Assembly (NCBI RefSeq): GCF_003027925.1
Contig: NZ_PYPS01000014.1
Span: 1 to 64,000, forward strand
From: Micromonospora sp. RP3T
GTDB lineage: Bacteria > Actinomycetota > Actinomycetes > Mycobacteriales > Micromonosporaceae
Length of the DNA stretch: 64,000 bases
Reading direction: 5' to 3'
Shown: positions 55,318 through 64,000 of the stretch, one piece after another
How positions within the stretch are numbered: the first letter of the stretch is position 1
Layout of the letters: every line of letters starts with the position of its first letter
Translations under genes and position numbers: made by a program
The notes under the pieces: model-generated
The model's database searches: none
Told to the model about the DNA's origin: nothing
The model's input: the letters and a program-made list of their open reading frames with translations, nothing else

Positions 55318-55899
55318 GTGACGGTGACCGGAGGGATGGCACGCGACGTGGCGGGCAGTGACGCAGCGCCGGGCGGCGGGGACACGATCCAGATCGGGAT
55401 CGCTGTCGACGTGCCCGAGCCGTGGGGCGGGCTGCTCACCCGCCGCCGGGTCTCCGCCGGCGACCCGCAGGCCGTCCCGGCGCACGTCACCCTGCTTGGG
55501 CCCACCGAGATCCCGGTACGCGCGCTGCCCGCGGTCGAGGCGCACCTGAGCCGGGTGGCCGCCACCCACCTGCCGTTCACGCTGCACCTGCGCGGCACCG
55601 GCACGTTCCGCCCGGTCACCCAGGTGGTCTTCGTGACGGTGGCGGCCGGGATCAGCGAGTGCGAGCTGCTCGCCGCCGCCATCAACTCGGCCCCGGAGCT
55701 GCGCCGCGAGGCCCGCTTCCCGTACCACCCGCACGTCACAGTGGCCCAGGACGTGCCGCCCGAGGTGCTCGACAAGGCGTACGAGGACCTGGCCGACTTC
55801 TCCGCGCTGTTCGAGGTGGAGGCGTTCACGCTCTTCTCGCACAGCGGGGCGACCCGGTGGCAGCCCCGTCGCGACTTCCGGCTCGGCGGCCCGCGCTGA
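55318..55899 (+). CDS. 2H phosphoesterase (2'-5' RNA ligase-like)
   Basis: The roughly 193-residue protein has two H-x-T motifs, AHVTLLGPTE and PHVTVAQDVP, spaced as in 2H phosphoesterases, which open or close 2'-5' or cyclic RNA phosphates. GTG 55318 (GGGGA upstream) is used; in-frame GTG 55324 and ATG 55336 are options because the first 20 residues are not conserved. It follows trpS by 19 bases. Confidence 0.85.
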   Translation: MTVTGGMARDVAGSDAAPGGGDTIQIGIAVDVPEPWGGLLTRRRVSAGDPQAVPAHVTLLGPTEIPVRALPAVEAHLSRVAATHLPFTLHLRGTGTFRPVTQVVFVTVAAGISECELLAAAINSAPELRREARFPYHPHVTVAQDVPPEVLDKAYEDLADFSALFEVEAFTLFSHSGATRWQPRRDFRLGGPR

Positions 55900-55955
55900 A
55901 CACCCGGCCGGCCGGGCCGCCTCCACCGGGAGCGCCGATCGGCGAGGATGGCGGG

Positions 55956-56897
55956 GTGAACGTCTTCGGCCGGATCGAGGTGGCGGTCGGGCGTCGGATC
56001 GACGCGGCCCGCTGTCGCTCGTCCGCCTTCGACCACGTCTGGCTGGCCGGGACGCTCTACGCCGACCTGCTCGCCGGGCGGCTCGCCGCCGCCATCGCCT
56101 ACTACGGCTTCTTCGCCGTGTTCGCGCTCGCCCTGGTCGCGTACTGGGTCTTCGGCGCGGTGCTGCGCGACAACGAGGACGTCAGCCGCGCGGCGGCCGA
56201 GTTCCTCCGGGAGAACCTGCCGTTCCTCGACCCGGCGCAGATCGCCGAGAGCAGCAACACCGTCGGCGTGGTCGGCCTGGTCATCCTGGTCTTCACCGGG
56301 ATCGGCTGGGTGGAGGCGATCCGCTCGTCGCAGCGCCTGATGTACGGCTTGAACCAGCAGCCCGGCAACCTCGTGGTGCGCCGCCTGGTCGACCTGGGCG
56401 TGCTGGTCGCGGTCTTCGTGCTGCTCTTCGTCTCGGTCGCCGCCGTCGACGCGCTGGAGTCGTTGCTGCGCTTCCTGCTGCGCAGTACCGGCTCGGTCGG
56501 CCTGACCACGGTCAGCGCGGTGCTGAGCGTGCTGGTCAACGCCGTGCTCGCCGCAGCCCTCCTGCTGGCCGTGCCTCGGCTGCGGATGAGCCGCCGCCGG
56601 TTGCGCCCGGCGGTGTTGACCGTCGCGATCGGGATCACGCTGCTCAACACCGTGGGGCGCTACTACGTGGTGCGCACCGAGCGGAATCCGGCGTACACGG
56701 TGGTGGCGACCGCCGTGGGTCTGCTGCTCTACCTCTACCTGCTCAACCAGATGGTGCTCTTCGGCGCCGCGCTCGCCGCCACCAGCCGGTACGGCCGGGT
56801 GGTCGACCTGGCCGAGGGCGGTGCGCGGGAGGTGGACGTGGAGGCCGACGTGCTGGACGAGGAGACCGACCCGGGCACCCCGGGTGGCGGGGGATGA
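55956..56897 (+). CDS. YihY/BrkB-family membrane protein
   Basis: The 313-residue protein has six membrane helices and the BrkB marks RLAAAIAYYGFFAVFALALVAYWVFG and TGIGWVEAIRSSQRLMYGL, and an acidic C-tail. GTG 55956 lies six bases after GAGGAT (leaderless). Members were once called RNase BN; transport is a better guess. It overlaps the GntR gene (ATGA). Confidence 0.88.
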   Translation: MNVFGRIEVAVGRRIDAARCRSSAFDHVWLAGTLYADLLAGRLAAAIAYYGFFAVFALALVAYWVFGAVLRDNEDVSRAAAEFLRENLPFLDPAQIAESSNTVGVVGLVILVFTGIGWVEAIRSSQRLMYGLNQQPGNLVVRRLVDLGVLVAVFVLLFVSVAAVDALESLLRFLLRSTGSVGLTTVSAVLSVLVNAVLAAALLLAVPRLRMSRRRLRPAVLTVAIGITLLNTVGRYYVVRTERNPAYTVVATAVGLLLYLYLLNQMVLFGAALAATSRYGRVVDLAEGGAREVDVEADVLDEETDPGTPGGGG

Positions 56898-57268
56898 ACC
56901 CGCGGGTCCGGGTGGACGCGGAGTCGGCGACACCCCCGTACGAGCAGGTGCGCGCCCAGCTCGCGAGCGCCGTCGGCGACGGTCGGCTGCCGGTGGGCAC
57001 CCGGCTCCCCGCGGTCCGGCAGCTCGCCGCCGACCTGGGGCTGGCGGTGAACACGGTGGCACGGGCGTACCGCGAGCTGGAGGCCGCCGGGTTGGTGCAG
57101 ACCCGGGGCCGGCACGGCACGGTGGTGGCGCCCGGGCGCGACGACGCCACCGACCGGCTGCACCGGGCCGCCGCCGACTACGCCGCCCAGGCGCGTCGCC
57201 TGGGTGTGTCGCCGGAGCGGGCGGTCGCCCTGGTCCGGGCGGCGCTGGACGCCGGCACGCGTGGCTGA
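56894..57268 (+). CDS. GntR-family regulator, YtrA subfamily
   Basis: The 124-residue protein is short: a winged-helix domain (PPYEQVRAQLASAVGDGRLPVGTRLPAVRQLAADLGLAVNTVARAYRELEAAGLVQTRGRHGTVV) with a small helical C-terminus, the YtrA layout. Such regulators usually control their own operon, often a transporter. Here the ATGA overlap links it to the BrkB gene. Confidence 0.9.
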   Translation: MNPRVRVDAESATPPYEQVRAQLASAVGDGRLPVGTRLPAVRQLAADLGLAVNTVARAYRELEAAGLVQTRGRHGTVVAPGRDDATDRLHRAAADYAAQARRLGVSPERAVALVRAALDAGTRG

Positions 57269-57341
57269 GCGCGGTCGCCTGAGCGGGGAGACTCGTCGGA
57301 TTGCGGTCCCCGGGCGGGCGCGGAACGACAATGATGGGCCG

Positions 57342-57785
57342 GTGGGCGCACTCGTGACACTGGACCTGCCGGACGACTCGCCGATGCTCGGCCTGCCCTG
57401 GATCATCACGTTCGGTCCGCTGGCCGCCGACGACGAGTGGGAGCCTGTGGTCTGCGGCCCGTACGAGCGACCGCACGCGCTGGCGCTGGCCGAGGCGGTG
57501 GTGGCCGAGGAGCAGTTGATGGCGGTCGTGGAGCCGTTGCTGCCGGCGCTAACGCCGGAGGAGATCCGCGGTGAGATCGCCGCCGCGCAGATCGCCGCCG
57601 AGGACGAGGCGGCCGAGGCCGACCAGGCGGATCTCTACGGCGACTTCGAGGACGTCATCGACGACGAGCTGGAGTTGGCCGCCGAACGCCAGCCGGAGCC
57701 GCAACCGGCGGAGCCGCCGGACGCCGACGAGGTCCGCGCCGGCTTCGCCCGGATCGCCGCGCTGCTCACCGCCAAGGGCGGCTGA
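57342..57785 (+). CDS. Uncharacterised acidic protein
   Basis: GTG 57342 lies six bases after AATGAT, a leaderless start. The 147-residue protein opens LVTLDLPDDSPMLGLPWIITFGPLAADDEWEPVVCGPYERPHALALAEAVVA and becomes strongly acidic and helical (EDEAAEADQADLYGDFEDVIDDELELAAE). No membrane segment or metal motif. Family not recognised, though it seems typical of Micromonosporaceae. Confidence 0.65.
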   Translation: MGALVTLDLPDDSPMLGLPWIITFGPLAADDEWEPVVCGPYERPHALALAEAVVAEEQLMAVVEPLLPALTPEEIRGEIAAAQIAAEDEAAEADQADLYGDFEDVIDDELELAAERQPEPQPAEPPDADEVRAGFARIAALLTAKGG

Positions 57786-57813
57786 CCACCGGCGCGGCGC
57801 CCCGAACGGACGC

Positions 57814-57843
57814 CGGCCCCCGGGAGCGGACTCCCGGGGGCCG
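57814..57843 (+). terminator. Hairpin terminator, convergent genes
   Basis: CGGCCCCCGGGAG (57814-57826) pairs perfectly with CTCCCGGGGGCCG (57831-57843) around CGGA. It serves the acidic-protein gene and possibly the convergent glucosidase gene. Confidence 0.8.
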
Positions 57844-57938
57844 ATGTCACCTCACCCCCCACCACAAGGGGTCGGCAGCCCAGCCGCCCGTCGGCGCGGA
57901 GCACAACGGACGACCAGGTCGTTGGCGGGTTACCCGGC

Positions 57939-59573
57939 TCAGCGCCGTTCGAACCACGCAGCCGCGTCCACCGGCAGGACGTGGCCGTCGCCCCGCTCGG
58001 TGAGATCGGCGCTGGCGACGAGCGGCCGGCCGAAGCCGGCGACCGTCACGTCCGCGCCGCTGAGGTTGACCACGCAGGTCAGCTCCGTGTCCCCGGCGGC
58101 CCGACGGAACGCCAGCACGCCGGGTTCGGTCTCCAGCCAGGTGATGCCGCCGAGGCCGGCAAGCGCCGGGTGCGTGCCCCGGACCCGCAGCGCCGCCCGG
58201 TACAGCTCCAGCGTCGAGCCGGGTACCCCGGTCTGGGCGGCCACCGAGAGGGCCCGCCAGGTCGCCGGCGCCGGCAGCCAGCTCAGTTCGCTGCCGTCCG
58301 ACCCGAAGCCGTACGGGGCCAGCTCGCCGCTCCACGGGATCGGCACCCGGCAGCCGTCCCGGCTCTCGCCGGTGCGCAGGAACGACGGGTCCTGGCGCAG
58401 CTCGTCGGGGAGGTCCAGCACCTCCGGCAGGCCCAGTTCCTCGCCCTGGTAGACGTAGGCGCAGCCGGGCAGCGCGAACATCAGCAGCGCGGCGGCCCGG
58501 GCGCGGCGCAGGCCGACCTCGCCGTCGCCGTACCGGGTGACGTGGCGCTGCTTGTCGTGGTTGGAGAGCACCCAGGTGGTGGGCGCGCCGACGATCGTCG
58601 ACTCGGCCAGCGCGGTGTCGATCACCTTGCGGAACGAGTCGGCCGACCAGGTGGCTTCCAGGAAGTCGAAGCTGAACGCCTGGTGCAGCTCGTCCGGCCC
58701 GATGTAGCGGGCCAGCCGCTGCGGCGTCTCGGCCCACGCCTCGGCGACCGCCATCCGGCCGCCCGGGTAGCTGTCCAGGATCGGCCGCCAGGCGCGGTAG
58801 ATGTCGTGCACCTCGTCCTGGTCGAAGTAGGGCAGCCGGCCCTTGCCGAGCAGATCCGACTGGCGCTGCCCGGTGGTCATCGTGCTGAAGCCGACGTCCG
58901 GCAGGCCTTCGGCCTTGATCATGCCGTGCGCCACGTCGATCCGGAAGCCGTCGACGCCGCGGTCCAGCCAGAAGCGCAGGACGTCCTCGAACTCGGCGCG
59001 CACCTCGGGGTGGCGCCAGTTCAGGTCGGGCTGGGCCGGGTCGAACAGGTGCAGGTACCACTGGCCGTCGACCACCCGGGTCCAGGCCGGGCCGCCGAAG
59101 ATGCTCTCCCAGTCGTTCGGGGGCAGCTCGCCCTGCTCGCCCTTGCCGTCGGCGAACAGGTAGCGCTCGCGCTCCGGGGAACCCGGGCCGGCGGCGAGCG
59201 CCGCGGCGAACCAGGGGTGCGCGCTGGAGGTGTGGTTCGGCACCAGGTCGACGATGATCCGCAGGCCCAGCGCGTGCGCGTCGGTGATCATCTCGTCGAA
59301 GTCGGTGAGGTTGCCGAAGAGCGGGTCGACGTCGCGGTAGTCGGCCACGTCGTAGCCGGCGTCGACCTGCGGGGAGGTGTAGAACGGCGTCAGCCAGAGC
59401 GCGTCCACGCCCAGCTCGCGCAGGTAGGGCAGGCGCCCCCGGATGCCCTGGAGGTCGCCGACGCCGTCGGAGTTCGCGTCCGCGAAGCTGCGGACGTAGA
59501 CCTGGTAGACGACCGCGGACCGCCACCAGTCGTCGTCGGTGGCCGGTGGCGTGGGGGTGGGGGCGGAGGTCAT
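57939..59573 (-). CDS. GH13 alpha-glucosidase (oligo-1,6/maltodextrin type)
   Basis: The 544-residue enzyme has the GH13 signature regions: IIVDLVPNHTS, FRIDVAHGM with the nucleophile Asp, VAEAW with the acid/base Glu, and VLSNHDKQRH. The start WWRSAVVYQVYVRSFADANSDGVGDLQGI marks the cytoplasmic alpha-glucosidase group. It should hydrolyse imported malto-oligosaccharides. ATG 59573 is preferred. CTTGCGCAAG at 59652-59661 is a likely LacI-type operator about 80 bases upstream. Confidence 0.92.
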   Translation of the reverse strand: MTSAPTPTPPATDDDWWRSAVVYQVYVRSFADANSDGVGDLQGIRGRLPYLRELGVDALWLTPFYTSPQVDAGYDVADYRDVDPLFGNLTDFDEMITDAHALGLRIIVDLVPNHTSSAHPWFAAALAAGPGSPERERYLFADGKGEQGELPPNDWESIFGGPAWTRVVDGQWYLHLFDPAQPDLNWRHPEVRAEFEDVLRFWLDRGVDGFRIDVAHGMIKAEGLPDVGFSTMTTGQRQSDLLGKGRLPYFDQDEVHDIYRAWRPILDSYPGGRMAVAEAWAETPQRLARYIGPDELHQAFSFDFLEATWSADSFRKVIDTALAESTIVGAPTTWVLSNHDKQRHVTRYGDGEVGLRRARAAALLMFALPGCAYVYQGEELGLPEVLDLPDELRQDPSFLRTGESRDGCRVPIPWSGELAPYGFGSDGSELSWLPAPATWRALSVAAQTGVPGSTLELYRAALRVRGTHPALAGLGGITWLETEPGVLAFRRAAGDTELTCVVNLSGADVTVAGFGRPLVASADLTERGDGHVLPVDAAAWFERR

Positions 59574-59632
59574 CGGCGGCGATCCCGTTCTGTGGCGGCG
59601 CAGGGGTGTCTGAGCAGGATGCCGCGTCGGCG

Positions 59633-59661
59633 CTGCAAGAGTCAAGCATTCCTTGCGCAAG
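59633..59661. promoter_or_regulatory. LacI-type operator upstream of the alpha-glucosidase gene
   Basis: CTGCAAG (59633-59639) and the palindrome CTTGCGCAAG (59652-59661) contain the CTTGC/GCAAG half-site also clustered before the transporter genes. They sit 60 to 90 bases upstream of the glucosidase start, suiting repression by the adjacent LacI protein. Confidence 0.55.
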
Positions 59662-59754
59662 AAATGACGCCGATCACCCGCCCGACCAGGCCGGTCACCG
59701 TCCGCACTTCTCCCAGATCCCGAGACGCCCGCCCCGGCGTCGGGCGGGACGGGG

Positions 59755-60822
59755 TCAGGCGGGGACGGGAAGGGTGGGGGCGGGGCGTTGGCGCTTGGGG
59801 GTGGGGGCGGGCCGGGCGACCGCGGTGGAGCCGCGTACCACCAACTCCGGGCGGAACAGATACTCGGAGTTCGGGGACGGGTGCCCGTTGATCTCGTCGA
59901 CCAGGGCGCGGACGGCGGCCACCGCCATGGCCGCGACCGGCTGGCGCACCGTGGTCAGCGGCGGATCGGTGAAGGCCATCAGCGGTGAGTCGTCGTAGCC
60001 GACCACCGAGACGTCCTCGGGGACGGAGCGACCGCGTTGGCGGGCCGCCCGGATCGCGCCGAGCGCCATCAGGTCCGAGCCGCAGACCAGGCCGGTCACC
60101 CCGCGCCCGATGAGCCGGCCGGCGGCGGCCTCGCCGCCCTCCACGCCGAACAGGGACAGCTCGGTCAGCTCGGTCAGGTCGTCGTCGGAGATGTCGGTGA
60201 GGCGCCGCATCGCGGCCTTGTAGCCGGCGACCTTGCGCTGCACCGGGACGAACCGGTCCGGACCGGTGATCAGGCCGATCCGCCGGTGCCCGAGCGCGAC
60301 CAGGTGGGCGACCGCGAGTTCGGCGGACTCCCGGTCGTCGCAGGAGACGAACGGCGCGGGGATGCCCGGCGCGTACCCGTTGATCATGACGATCGGCAGT
60401 GGCCGGGCGAGCAGCGTGCGGTACCGGTCGTGGTCGGCGGCGGTGTCGGCGTGCAGGCCGGAGACGAAGACGATGCCGGAGACCTGCCGGTCCAGCAGCA
60501 TCTCGACGTACTCGTCCTCGCGGACGCCGCCGGGGGTCTGGGTGCACAGCACCGGCGTGTAGCCGGTGGGCGCCAGCGCGGACTCGATGATCTGGGCGAA
60601 CGCCGGGAAGATCGGGTTGTCCAGCTCGGGCACGACCAGGCCGACCAGCCCGGCGCTGCGCTTGCGAAGGCGGGCCGGGCGTTCGTAGCCGAGCACGTCG
60701 AGGGCGGTGAGGACGGCCTGCCGGGTCTCCGGGGCCACTCCGGGGCGGTCGTTGAGCACCCGCGACACCGTGGCCTCGCTGACTTCGGCCTGTTGGGCGA
60801 TGTCGGACAGTCGAGCGCGCAT
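59755..60822 (-). CDS. LacI-family repressor of maltodextrin genes (MalR-like)
   Basis: The 355-residue protein has the LacI headpiece (LSDIAQQAEVSEATVSRVLNDRPGVAPETRQAVL), the hinge helix region, then a sugar-binding periplasmic-binding-protein-like domain (SAGLVGLVVPELDNPIFPAFAQIIE...GYDDSPLMAFTDPPLTTV). ATG 60822. It lies between the glucosidase gene and the transporter genes, so it is probably their regulator; the inducer is presumably a malto-oligosaccharide. Confidence 0.92.
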   Translation of the reverse strand: MRARLSDIAQQAEVSEATVSRVLNDRPGVAPETRQAVLTALDVLGYERPARLRKRSAGLVGLVVPELDNPIFPAFAQIIESALAPTGYTPVLCTQTPGGVREDEYVEMLLDRQVSGIVFVSGLHADTAADHDRYRTLLARPLPIVMINGYAPGIPAPFVSCDDRESAELAVAHLVALGHRRIGLITGPDRFVPVQRKVAGYKAAMRRLTDISDDDLTELTELSLFGVEGGEAAAGRLIGRGVTGLVCGSDLMALGAIRAARQRGRSVPEDVSVVGYDDSPLMAFTDPPLTTVRQPVAAMAVAAVRALVDEINGHPSPNSEYLFRPELVVRGSTAVARPAPTPKRQRPAPTLPVPA

Positions 60823-60848
60823 GGCGGCACTTTAGCTCAACGGCAAAG

Positions 60849-60960
60849 TCTTGCGTACACTTCTGCAAGCCCTTCCATTCTCTGCAACCTCTTGCTAACG
60901 TCCCCGCAACATGCGAGAGCAGCGGCGCAGCACCCCCGCGCCGGTCAGCAAGAATTTTCA
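60849..60960. promoter_or_regulatory. Cluster of CTTGC/GCAAG operator half-sites
   Basis: In the 197-base gap between lacI-type and malE genes, CTTGC (60850-60854), GCAAG (60865-60869), CTGCAAC (60882-60888), CTTGC (60891-60895) and GCAAG-like CAGCAAGA (60956 onward) repeat. They fit LacI/MalR-type control of both divergent transcripts. Confidence 0.55.
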
Positions 60961-61019
60961 GAGGTTCCCACTGGCGGTCGCCCTTCCCCCGGCGTGCCGC
61001 CATGACGACAGGAGTACCG

Positions 61020-62273
61020 ATGCGCATCCGTACCGCGGGTGTGGTCGCCGTCCTCGGCCTGGCGCTCGCCGCGTCCGGCTGTGGTGACAGCGGCAGCGAC
61101 AAGCCGGCCGCCGAGCAGTCCGCCAGCAAGGCGACCGGCGGCAAGCTGGTCATCTGGGCCGACGACAAGCGCACCGCCGCCCTCAAGCCGTTCGCCGAGG
61201 AGTTCGGCAAGGAGAACGGCGTGACCGTCGAGGTGCAGGCCGTCTCCAAGGACCTGCAGACCAACTTCGTCACCGCCTCCCAGCAGGGCAGCGGCCCGGA
61301 CGCCGTGGTCGGCGCGCACGACTGGATCGGCAACCTGGTCCAGAACGGCGCCATCGACCCGGTCCAGCTCACGGCCGAGCAGAAGGCCGGCTTCAACGAG
61401 ACCGCGATCAAGGCGGTCACCTTCAACGGCCAGCTCTACGGCGTGCCCTACGCCACCGAGAACCTGGCGCTGCTCCGCAACACCGAGCTGGCCCCCGAGG
61501 CGCCGAAGACGATCGAGGACCTGGTCACCGCCGGCAAGAAGCTCAAGGCGGAGAAGAAGGCCAGCGAGATCCTCTGCCTCCAGTCCGGCCAGAACGGCGA
61601 CGCGTACCACATCTACCCGCTGTACTCCTCGGCCGGCGGCTACCTGTTCGGCACCGCCGCCAACGGCGACTACGACCCGAAGGACCTGGGCGTGGGCAAG
61701 CCGGAGTCGATCGCCGCGTTCCAGAAGATCGCGAAGCTCGGTGAGAAGGGCGAGGGCGCGCTGAAGCGGTCCATCACCCCGGAGAACTCGATCTCCACCT
61801 TCACCGGCAAGAAGTGCGCCTTCCTGGTCTCCGGTCCGTGGGCCGTGGCCGACGCCAAGAAGGCCGGCATCAAGTACGACATCTCCCCGGTCCCCGGCTT
61901 CGCCGGTGGCAAGGAGGCCCAGCCGTTCGTGGGCGTCCAGGCGTTCTACGTCGCCGCCAAGGGCAAGAACAAGGCCCTGGCCCAGGAGTTCGTCACCAAC
62001 TACGTGACCAAGCCCGAGCTGGCCGTCGCGCTGTACAAGGCCGAGCCGCGCCCGCCGGCGTTGACCGCCGCCTTCGACCAGGTCAAGGGCGAGGACCCGG
62101 ACCTGGCGAAGTTCTCCGAGGCCGGCAAGAACGGCCAGGTTCTCCCGGCGATCCCGGCCATGGCCGCGATCTGGGACCCGTTCGGCAAGGCCGAGGCCGC
62201 CGTCATCGGTGGCGCCGACCCGGCCAAGACGATCACGGCCGCTGGCAAGACCATCCAGGGTCAGATCAAGTAA
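61020..62273 (+). CDS. malE: Maltose/maltodextrin ABC transporter substrate-binding lipoprotein
   Basis: The 417-residue protein starts with a lipoprotein signal ending LAASGC (Cys21). The mature part is a family 1 extracellular binding protein: GGKLVIWADDKRTAALKPFAEEF, GPDAVVGAHDWIGNLVQNGAIDPV, YGVPYATENLALLRN and AFLVSGPWAVADAKKAG. ATG 61020 follows AGGAG with six bases between. It overlaps malF (TAATG). Confidence 0.92.
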   Translation: MRIRTAGVVAVLGLALAASGCGDSGSDKPAAEQSASKATGGKLVIWADDKRTAALKPFAEEFGKENGVTVEVQAVSKDLQTNFVTASQQGSGPDAVVGAHDWIGNLVQNGAIDPVQLTAEQKAGFNETAIKAVTFNGQLYGVPYATENLALLRNTELAPEAPKTIEDLVTAGKKLKAEKKASEILCLQSGQNGDAYHIYPLYSSAGGYLFGTAANGDYDPKDLGVGKPESIAAFQKIAKLGEKGEGALKRSITPENSISTFTGKKCAFLVSGPWAVADAKKAGIKYDISPVPGFAGGKEAQPFVGVQAFYVAAKGKNKALAQEFVTNYVTKPELAVALYKAEPRPPALTAAFDQVKGEDPDLAKFSEAGKNGQVLPAIPAMAAIWDPFGKAEAAVIGGADPAKTITAAGKTIQGQIK

Positions 62274-63907
62274 TGAGCGCGCCGCTGTCCGGCCCGGGGT
62301 CCGCCACGCGGACCCCGGGCCGGGAGCCCGCTCGCCCCGGGCTCCCGCGTACCGCGCGGCACCACGCGCCGATCACCGCGACCGGCCTCGTCGTCAAGGT
62401 GGTCCTGCTCGGCCTGGTGGCCGGGATCGCGCTCTGGGCGGCGTTCCCGCTCATCGAGGCCGGGCACTGGATCGGGCTCGGCGTCCTGGTGGCCACCACC
62501 GCCGCCCTGTTCTACCTCTACCTGGGTCGCCGGCACATCCCGGCCAAGTACCTGGTCCCCGGCACGCTCTTCCTGATCGCGTTCCAGGTGCTGCCGGTGC
62601 TCCTCACCGCGAGTACCGCGTTCTCGAACTTCGGCGACGGCCACCGCGGCAGCAAGGACGACGCGGTCGTCGCCATCCAGACCTCCTCGGTGAAGCAGGT
62701 GCCCGGCTCGACCGAGTACGCGCTCACCATCGCCACCAAGGGCGACCCGGCGACCGGCCCGCTGACCTTCCTGCTCAGCGACCCGAAGACCAAGGAGGTC
62801 TTCGCGGGCGACGCGGGCGGGCTGCGCCAGCTCGACGCCGGCGCCGTCACCGTCAGCAGCCTCAGCGGCAAGATCACCGCCGCGGACGGCTACACCGTGC
62901 TGAACATCGGGCAGGCCAGCAGCCGCAGCGACGCGGTCACCGCGCTGATCGTGCCGACCGACGACGGCGCCATCCGCTCCAACGGCCTCACCCGGGCCTA
63001 CGAGGGCAAGGCAGCCCGGGCGTACGACGCCGGCTGCGACTGCATCAGAGACAGCGAGAGCGGCAAGACCTGGACCGCCGACGAGAAGGTCGGCTCCTTC
63101 GTCGCCGCCGACGGCGAGCGGCTCAGCCAGGGCTGGAAGGTGAACGTCGGGCTGAAGAACGTCGGCGCGGTGCTCACCGACCCGAACATCTCCGGCCCGT
63201 TCTTCGGCACGCTGGCCTGGAACTTCGCGTTCGCGATCGGCTCCACCGGGTTCACCTTCCTGCTCGGCATGGCCATCGCGCTCGCGCTGCACTCGCCCCG
63301 GATGCGCGGCACCAACCTCTACCGGATGCTGCTGATCCTCCCGTACGCCATGCCGTCGTTCGCGATGCTGCTGGTCTGGCGGGACATGTTCAACACCGAC
63401 TTCGGCCTGCTCAACAACCTGTTCGGGCTGGACGTCGACTGGTTCGGCGGCGCCTGGTCGGCCCGGGTCGCGGTGCTGCTGGTGCAGCTCTGGCTCGGCT
63501 ACCCGTACATGTTCCTGGTGGCCACCGGCGCGCTCCAGGCCATCCCGCGGGAGCTGACGGAGGCCACCTCGGTCGACGGGGCCAGCCCGTGGCAGTCGTT
63601 CCGGGCGGTCACCCTGCCGCTGCTGCTGGTGGCGCTCTCGCCGCTGCTGATCGCGTCGTTCGCGTACAACTTCAACAACGTCAACGCGATCCTGTTCACC
63701 ACCGAGGGCGGGCCGTTCGCGCCGGACAACCCGCGCAACGGCGCCACCGACCTGCTGATCACCTACACGTACCGGCTGGCGTTCGGCGCCCAGGGCGCCG
63801 AGTACGGCCTGGCCGCCACCGTCTCGATCTTCATCTTCGCGATCGTGGCGACCGTCTCGGCGATCAGCTTCCGGCGCACCCGCAAGCAGGAGGAGGTGTA
63901 CTCGTGA
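62273..63907 (+). CDS. malF: Maltose-type ABC transporter permease MalF
   Basis: The 544-residue permease has helices near residues 38-90, then a large extracytoplasmic insert (about 110-300), then a six-helix permease domain with the EAA loop EATSVDGASPWQSFRAVTLPLL that contacts the ATPase. The long insert matches MalF of enteric type. The start overlaps the malE stop (TAATG), the stop overlaps malG (GTGA). No MalK ATPase lies in this window. Confidence 0.9.
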   Translation: MSAPLSGPGSATRTPGREPARPGLPRTARHHAPITATGLVVKVVLLGLVAGIALWAAFPLIEAGHWIGLGVLVATTAALFYLYLGRRHIPAKYLVPGTLFLIAFQVLPVLLTASTAFSNFGDGHRGSKDDAVVAIQTSSVKQVPGSTEYALTIATKGDPATGPLTFLLSDPKTKEVFAGDAGGLRQLDAGAVTVSSLSGKITAADGYTVLNIGQASSRSDAVTALIVPTDDGAIRSNGLTRAYEGKAARAYDAGCDCIRDSESGKTWTADEKVGSFVAADGERLSQGWKVNVGLKNVGAVLTDPNISGPFFGTLAWNFAFAIGSTGFTFLLGMAIALALHSPRMRGTNLYRMLLILPYAMPSFAMLLVWRDMFNTDFGLLNNLFGLDVDWFGGAWSARVAVLLVQLWLGYPYMFLVATGALQAIPRELTEATSVDGASPWQSFRAVTLPLLLVALSPLLIASFAYNFNNVNAILFTTEGGPFAPDNPRNGATDLLITYTYRLAFGAQGAEYGLAATVSIFIFAIVATVSAISFRRTRKQEEVYS

Positions 63908-64000
63908 CCAGCATCGCGCAAACACCGGCCGCCCGTCGGTCGCGCGGCCGGTGGTTCGCCCAGGTGGGCTGGCGGCATCTGGTCGGGGTGCTGGCGGTGC
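63904..64000 (+). CDS. malG: Maltose-type ABC transporter permease MalG (partial)
   Basis: GTG 63904 overlaps the malF stop (GTGA). The 32 codons present give a short polar, Arg-rich tail leading into the first membrane helix (WRHLVGVLAV), typical for MalG. The rest lies beyond the window. Confidence 0.75.
   Translation, partial: MTSIAQTPAARRSRGRWFAQVGWRHLVGVLAV

Noticed and set aside
55422..55955. An upstream extension of the BrkB gene frame
   Set aside because: That part is a shadow of the 2H phosphoesterase; GTG 55956 follows a good -10 box and starts the conserved protein.

Overview
The window is a stretch of high-GC actinobacterial chromosome, most likely from Micromonospora or a close relative in the Micromonosporaceae. 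The base composition is very GC-rich throughout. GTG starts are common, and many genes begin at a leaderless GTG or ATG placed 6 to 8 bases after a TANNNT-type -10 box. The gene content is typical of the group: SepX/GlpR next to a gephyrin-like MoeA, two DUF4383 proteins, Ctc-type L25, and proline-rich membrane proteins. GGGGCCCC/GTTAAC intergenic hairpins recur. No transposase, integrase, phage gene or CRISPR array was seen.

Layout. 0-7.5 kb: the tail of an upstream gene, a membrane-anchored propeller-like protein, a PHP phosphoesterase, MarC, a Cas4/RecB-type nuclease, an MpaB-type oxygenase, and small membrane or acidic proteins. 7.6-15 kb: FmdB zinc ribbon, 5-formyl-THF cyclo-ligase, a full-length diguanylate cyclase, then galU, glp (moeA), a GNAT acetyltransferase and sepX/glpR, a cell-division locus. 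tRNA-Ala(CGC) with its terminator follows. 15.4-19.5 kb is the most accessory-looking part: an orphan protein, a frameshifted zinc-binding small gene, a small secreted protein, an EcsC-family protein and a stand-alone proteasome beta-like hydrolase. 19.6-29.5 kb: two-domain and membrane proteins, a 4'-phosphopantetheinyl transferase, a VWA/surface-protein pair, a candidate small RNA and protein O-mannosyltransferase. 29.5-41 kb: housekeeping genes (rsmI, metG, tatD, rsmA, ispE, an ABC-F ATPase). 41-49 kb: TetR, an HTH plus LAGLIDADG-like protein, tRNA-Gln(UUG), glmU, prs, rplY and pth. 47.6-53 kb: cysQ-cysD-cysN sulfate activation and galE-galK. 53-58 kb: a CorC-like protein, trpS, a 2H phosphoesterase, BrkB and GntR. 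58-64 kb: an alpha-glucosidase, a LacI repressor and the start of a maltose-type ABC transporter (malE-malF-malG), with CTTGC/GCAAG operator half-sites in both promoter regions.

Links between genes. galU, glmU, galE and galK supply UDP-sugars. Glp and SepX/GlpR tie a MoeA-fold protein to the divisome. cysQDN form a sulfate-activation operon. The last seven kilobases look like one LacI-controlled maltodextrin uptake and hydrolysis unit. The most unusual items are the orphan N-terminal-threonine hydrolase (18810-19505), a promoter placed directly against a terminator hairpin at 27.6 kb, a leaderless 25-codon leader overlapping ispE, and several families of large intergenic hairpins.
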